A DNA stretch of 64,000 nucleotides from the NCBI RefSeq assembly GCF_036010485.1, contig NZ_CP108568.1, forward strand, positions 5,914,501 to 5,978,500, read 5' to 3'. A program made the position numbers and the translations under genes. Numbering within the stretch: the stretch's first letter is position 1; every line of letters starts with the position of its first letter. The notes under the pieces were generated by a model that did no database searches, was not told the origin of the DNA, and saw only the letters and a list, made by a program, of their open reading frames with translations. Below are positions 60,448 through 64,000 of this stretch, piece by piece. The DNA comes from Streptomyces sp. NBC_01198. GTDB lineage: Bacteria > Actinomycetota > Actinomycetes > Streptomycetales > Streptomycetaceae.

Positions 60448-61497
60448 TCAGGAGTAGAGGGCCTTGGCGGCCGCCGCGGCCGCGTCCTCCACCTTGTCGA
60501 TGCCCGACTTCTCCGAGTGGTTGCCCGAGGAGAGCACGCAGACCAGCAGCGTGTGGCCCTTGTAGTCGACCTCGCCGATGCTGTTGATGTCCCACAGGCC
60601 GGTCGCGGTGCGCTGCAGCCAGCCGTTCTTCAGCGCGAAGCCGCTGTCGTCCTCGTCGGCCGCGGACACGCCCCACTGCTGGCCCTTGGTGACGGTGTGC
60701 ATCAGGCCCTTGATGTAGTCGCGGGACGCCGTCGACAGCGCTGAGTCGCTGCCGAAGACCGCCCGCAGCAAGGCGAGCTGGTCGGCCGGGGTGGTCTGGG
60801 TGAGGCCCCACAGGTCGGCGCTGCCGCCTTCGGTGTGGCGGAGGCCGAAGGCGCTGTTGGCCGAGGCGAGCCCGGTCTTGCGGCCGATGGCGTTCCACAG
60901 CGCGGTCGCCGCGTTGTTGTCGCTCTGCTGGATCATCACGGTCGCCTGCGCCCGCTCGGCGGACGTCATCGTGGTGCCGGTCTTCTGGTGCCGCAGCAGC
61001 AGGGTGGCCAGAATGTCGACCTTGACGATGCTCGCCGTGTCGAAGGTGGCCGAGCCGTCCGCGTACGACGCCGCCGTGGAACCGTGGTTCAGGTCGGCCA
61101 CCGCGACCGACAGGCGTCCCTTGCTGCTCGCCGACAGGGCCTTGATGGACGTGGCGAGTTGGGTCTTCGCGTCGGCGGCCGACTTCGTCGGCGGTTTCGA
61201 CGGGGGAGCGGACGTGCTGGTCGGCGGCGGTGCGGTGGTGCTCGGGGTGCTCTTCGTCGAGGGCGAGCCGACAGCCGGGTCGTCGCCCTTGGCATCGTCG
61301 GTCGCGGCGGAGTCGGTGTGGGCCTTGGCCGACGGCGAGCGGGTGACGATCGCCAGCGTGATCAGCCCGATGGCGGCCAGTACGGCCGCCGACACGACCG
61401 CCGGTCGCTTCCACCAGGGCGGTTTCGGCCGCCTCCGATGGGAACGCGAGCGTGGCGTGCCGCGCTCGCCGCCCGGTGGTCCAGATACATGGGTCAT
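60448..61497 (-). CDS. Class A beta-lactamase-like serine hydrolase, membrane-anchored
   Basis: 349 residues from ATG 61497; no strong ribosome-binding site is seen. A basic tail (about 1-31) is followed by a membrane helix (about 32-52, PAVVSAAVLAAIGLITLAIV), then a Ser/Thr/Pro linker to about 105. Catalytic domain: Ser156-x-x-Lys159 in TASIVKVDIL, Ser-Asp-Asn 192-194 in MIQQSDNNAATAL and KNGW near 310 in place of KTG. The fold is that of class A beta-lactamases, but the deep anchor and KNG box suggest a penicillin-binding or peptidase role. Upstream, 61498-61760 contains divergent promoters in an AT-rich stretch. Confidence 0.8.
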   Translation of the reverse strand: MTHVSGPPGGERGTPRSRSHRRRPKPPWWKRPAVVSAAVLAAIGLITLAIVTRSPSAKAHTDSAATDDAKGDDPAVGSPSTKSTPSTTAPPPTSTSAPPSKPPTKSAADAKTQLATSIKALSASSKGRLSVAVADLNHGSTAASYADGSATFDTASIVKVDILATLLLRHQKTGTTMTSAERAQATVMIQQSDNNAATALWNAIGRKTGLASANSAFGLRHTEGGSADLWGLTQTTPADQLALLRAVFGSDSALSTASRDYIKGLMHTVTKGQQWGVSAADEDDSGFALKNGWLQRTATGLWDINSIGEVDYKGHTLLVCVLSSGNHSEKSGIDKVEDAAAAAAKALYS

Positions 61498-61760
61498 GCA
61501 CCAGACCGTAAGAGCGGAATATTTCATTCTCCTAAGATTTTCATACCAACTTGGCTGAGGGGGGTGTTCCCCGCAGGCCAGGCTGTCAAGGGCACCTGGG
61601 TGCTTCTTGCGTGAGTTCTGTCAAATATTTCGCCTGATGCGCGATCTATTGCGGAGCCGTAACCTCGTCGTTACGATCCCCGCACCAGACTTCCGGTCCG
61701 CTGCCGTACATCGATCGGCCGCGTGACGGCGGGAGTTGACAGCCGATCGGAGGAGTCCAG

Positions 61761-63734
61761 ATGGGTGTCACACGCCGGGCGCTACTGCAGGCCGCCATTG
61801 CGGTGACCGCAGCGGGAACGGTGGGGGCCGCGCAGACCGCGCTGGCCGGCGGGGCCGCTGCGGCGAGCCCACCGGGCGACGTTGTGGGCAAGGTCACGGT
61901 GGGGTATCAGGGGTGGTTCGCGGCGATCGGTGATGGTGCGCCGATCAATGCGTGGTGGCATTGGAGTGCGAACGGGGGTCAGGCGCCGTCGCCGTCGAAC
62001 ACCGGGATCGTGGCGTGGCCGGATGTGCGGGACTACACGCGGACGTATCAGACGGGTTATGCGGCGTTGGGCAACGGTCAGCCGGCGACGTTGTTCTCCT
62101 CGTACGACCAGCAGACGGTGGACACGCATTTCCTGTGGATGCAGCAGAACGGTATCGACACCGCGGCGCTGCAGCGGTTCAACCCCACCGGTGGTGAGGG
62201 CCCGACCCGGGATGCGATGACGGCGAAGGTCCGTAGTGCGGCGGAGTCGCACGGGCGGAAGTTCTACATCATGTACGACGTGTCGGACTGGACGAACATG
62301 CAGTCCGACATCAAGGCGGACTGGACGAACAAGATGAAGGCGTACACCGCCTCGTCGGCGTATGCCACGCAGAACGGGAAGCCGGTGGTGTGCATCTGGG
62401 GCTTCGGGTTCGCCGACAACCAGCGGCCGTTCTCCGCGGCGGCGTGTCTGGACGTGGTGAACTGGTTCAAGGGGCAGGGCTGCTACGTCATCGGCGGGGT
62501 GCCGACGTGGTGGCGTACCGGGGACCGGGACTCGCGTCCGGGCTTCTCCGACGTCTACCACGCCTTCCACATGCTCTCGCCGTGGATGGTCGGCAGGATC
62601 GGGAACGCCGGCGACGCCGACAACTTCTACAACGTCGCGACGGTGCCGGACCTGGCCGAGTGCGCCGCGCACGGCATCGACTACCAGCCCTGCGTGCTGC
62701 CCGGCGCGGTCACCTTGCGCCAGCGCGCCCACGGCGAGTTCATGTGGCGGCAGTTCTACAACATGTGCCGGGCCGGCGTGCAGGGCATCTACATCTCCAT
62801 GTTCGACGAGTACAACGAGGGCAACCAGATCGCCAAGACCGCCGAGTCCCAGGCCTGGGTCCCCACCAACTCCGGCTTCCTCGCCCTGGACGAGGACGGC
62901 ACCGCCTGCTCCGCCGACTACTACCTCCGCCTCACAGGCGACGGCGGCCGCATGCTCAAAGGCCAGATCGCCCTCACCGCCACCAGGCCCACTCCGACGG
63001 TCGTCAGCGGCGGCGGCGACACCGTGCCGCCGAGCGCGCCCGGCGCGCTGCACTCCACCGGGCACACCGACACCACCGTCGCCCTGGCCTGGACGGCGGC
63101 CACCGACAACGTCGGCGTCACCGGCTACCGGGTGCGCAGGATCAGCGGCGGTACGCCCACCCAGGTCGGCACCACCTCGGGCACCTCCTTCACCGTCACC
63201 GGCCTGTCCGCCGCCACCGCCTACACCTTCGACGTGGTGGCACTCGACGCGGCCGGCAACATCTCGCAGCCCTCCAACCAGGTCGGCGTCACCACCGACG
63301 GCACCTCGGGCAGCACCGACCTGGCGCTGCACAAGCCGACCTCGGAGAGCAGCCACACCCAGTCCTACGGCTCGGGCAACGCCGTGGACGGCGACCAGAA
63401 CACGTACTGGGAGAGCGCCAACAACGCCTTCCCGCAGTGGATCCAGGTCGACCTGGGCGGCACGACCACCGTCAAGCGGATCGTCGTCGACCTGCCGCCG
63501 GCCACCGCGTGGGCGACCCGCAGCCAGACCATCGCGGTCCAGGGCAGCACCGACGGCAACACCTTCACCACGCTGCTGTCCGCCGGTGCCCGCACCTTCG
63601 ACCCCTCGACCGGCAACACCTCGACACTCACCCTGCCGAGCGCCGCCAGTACCCGCTACGTCCGGCTGGTCTTCACCGCCAACACCGGCTGGCCCGCCGG
63701 CCAGGCCTCCGGGGTGCACGTCTTCAACGCCTGA
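61761..63734 (+). CDS. Secreted GH99/GH71-like protein with FN3 and discoidin modules
   Basis: 657 residues, ATG 61761 after GGAGGAG. A Tat-type signal (TRRALLQAAIAV, residues about 4-36) suggests folded export. Catalytic part about 45-415: VGYQGWFAAIGDGAPINAWW, FSSYDQQTVDTHFLWMQQNG, KFYIMYDVSDWTNMQSDI and YISMFDEYNEGNQIAK, as in GH99/GH71-like TIM barrels, where acidic residues near DEYNEGNQ are candidates for catalysis. An FN3 module (about 420-510; PPSAPGALHSTGHTDTTVAL) and a discoidin module (about 520-657; VDGDQNTYWESANNAFPQW) follow. GH71 members cut alpha-1,3-glucan and GH99 cut alpha-mannosides; activity here is unproven. Codon use changes near 62450. Confidence 0.78.
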   Translation: MGVTRRALLQAAIAVTAAGTVGAAQTALAGGAAAASPPGDVVGKVTVGYQGWFAAIGDGAPINAWWHWSANGGQAPSPSNTGIVAWPDVRDYTRTYQTGYAALGNGQPATLFSSYDQQTVDTHFLWMQQNGIDTAALQRFNPTGGEGPTRDAMTAKVRSAAESHGRKFYIMYDVSDWTNMQSDIKADWTNKMKAYTASSAYATQNGKPVVCIWGFGFADNQRPFSAAACLDVVNWFKGQGCYVIGGVPTWWRTGDRDSRPGFSDVYHAFHMLSPWMVGRIGNAGDADNFYNVATVPDLAECAAHGIDYQPCVLPGAVTLRQRAHGEFMWRQFYNMCRAGVQGIYISMFDEYNEGNQIAKTAESQAWVPTNSGFLALDEDGTACSADYYLRLTGDGGRMLKGQIALTATRPTPTVVSGGGDTVPPSAPGALHSTGHTDTTVALAWTAATDNVGVTGYRVRRISGGTPTQVGTTSGTSFTVTGLSAATAYTFDVVALDAAGNISQPSNQVGVTTDGTSGSTDLALHKPTSESSHTQSYGSGNAVDGDQNTYWESANNAFPQWIQVDLGGTTTVKRIVVDLPPATAWATRSQTIAVQGSTDGNTFTTLLSAGARTFDPSTGNTSTLTLPSAASTRYVRLVFTANTGWPAGQASGVHVFNA

Positions 63735-63750
63735 CCCGGCCCCCACGGGC

Positions 63751-63790
63751 GGCGGCACGGCGGGGAACGCCATCCCCCGGCCGTACCGCC
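63751..63790. terminator. Bidirectional hairpin between convergent genes
   Basis: GGCGGCACGG-CGGGG (63751-63765) can pair with CCCCCGGCCGTACCGCC (63774-63790), nearly complete. It lies between the GH99/71-like stop (63734) and the convergent gene stop (63810), so it may end both messages. Confidence 0.6.
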
Positions 63791-63809
63791 ACCCGTACGG
63801 GCCGCCGGG

Positions 63810-64000
63810 TCAGCGCAGGATGCCCGCCTCCCGGGCGGCCTTCAGCCAGGACGGGAACTCGGTGAGGATCCGGTCGTAGAGCTCGGCGTCGGACAGCGTG
63901 GCGATGTCGTCCACGGCGAAGAAGCCGACGTTGTCCACCCGCCGCCCGCCCATGGTGTCGAAGCGCTCCAGGATGCCGTAGTTCGCCTGGCCGAGGCCGA
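63810..64000 (-). CDS. C-terminal end of a vWA-domain (TerF-like) protein, partial
   Basis: The frame is open to the right end of the window; 62 residues are readable. YGILERFDTMGGRRVDNVGF, FAVDDIATLSDAELYDRIL and TEFPSWLKAAREAGILR match the C-terminus of TerF/TerY-like vWA proteins linked to tellurite-resistance-type operons. The metal-binding part lies outside the window. Stop TGA is at 63812-63810. Confidence 0.7.
   Translation of the reverse strand, partial: GLGQANYGILERFDTMGGRRVDNVGFFAVDDIATLSDAELYDRILTEFPSWLKAAREAGILR

Noticed and set aside
60448..61497. A true antibiotic-resistance class A beta-lactamase
   Set aside because: The Ser-x-x-Lys and Ser-Asp-Asn boxes are present, but KTG is replaced by KNG, the protein is anchored by an N-terminal helix with a long linker, and no regulator is nearby. 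Resistance cannot be claimed.

Overview
The window is high-GC actinobacterial DNA, almost certainly from a Streptomyces-like organism. Codons end mostly in G or C, GTG starts are common, operons use ATGA/GTGA start-stop overlaps, and the gene set is typical: glnE, GSII (glnII), a GlnA2-type glutamine synthetase, a complete mce operon, malR/malEFG and PucR, GntR and LacI regulators. From memory, glnII, malEFG/aglA/malR, glnE, nadE and glnA2 lie close together in Streptomyces coelicolor. Here the same block is present but interrupted and rearranged.

Left edge (1-4.7 kb): a partial VOC gene, a YdeI/DUF1905 protein and a VapC remnant that runs into a tRNA-Gly 3' end look like the scar of an integrated element. 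Next come two insertion sequences placed end to end. An IS701-family element (1597-3029) and an IS1380-family element (3034-4714) share the target tetranucleotide CTAG, and the last CTAG contains the stop codon of nadE.

4.7-16.9 kb: nadE, then sugar cluster 1 (GH13 alpha-glucosidase, two ABC permeases, binding lipoprotein, LacI regulator), all on the minus strand. A secreted GH87-type alpha-1,3-glucanase/mycodextranase diverges from the regulator. This reads as a degrade-import-hydrolyse system for an alpha-glucan. A PucR-type regulator follows.

17.0-32.8 kb: two related small secreted proteins, a DUF6801-type secreted protein and a full Mce import operon (ATPase, YrbE1A/B, MceA-F and four Mce-associated membrane proteins), all on the plus strand and mostly translationally coupled. 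Two matching palindromes precede both the first secreted gene and the DUF6801 gene and may co-regulate the block.

32.9-41 kb: a GlnA2-type synthetase, an AT-richer patch with a small secreted protein, a deazaflavin-type nitroreductase, a frameshifted lipoprotein, and an ATP-binding protein divergent from a GntR regulator across TCTCTAGAGA operators. A three-gene minus-strand operon follows (phosphoesterase, MFS transporter, beta-propeller-like protein).

41-57 kb: a cluster of intergenic repeats, glnE, a PAP2 protein and sugar cluster 2 (malR, aglA, malG, malF, malE). Beyond malE lies the wreck of an amylopullulanase gene, frameshifted near its 5' end and cut off at a copy of the intergenic repeat. 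Then come a membrane protein with sigma-factor-like N-terminal features and glnII, which has a well-spaced GlnR box.

57-64 kb: a tautomerase, a Gfo/Idh oxidoreductase, a small conserved-looking protein, more intergenic repeats, a quinone reductase, a serine hydrolase, a secreted GH99/GH71-like protein with FN3 and discoidin modules, and the end of a vWA/TerF-like gene. I saw no CRISPR array, rRNA or complete tRNA gene. Identifications come from reading motifs by eye; no database search was run.
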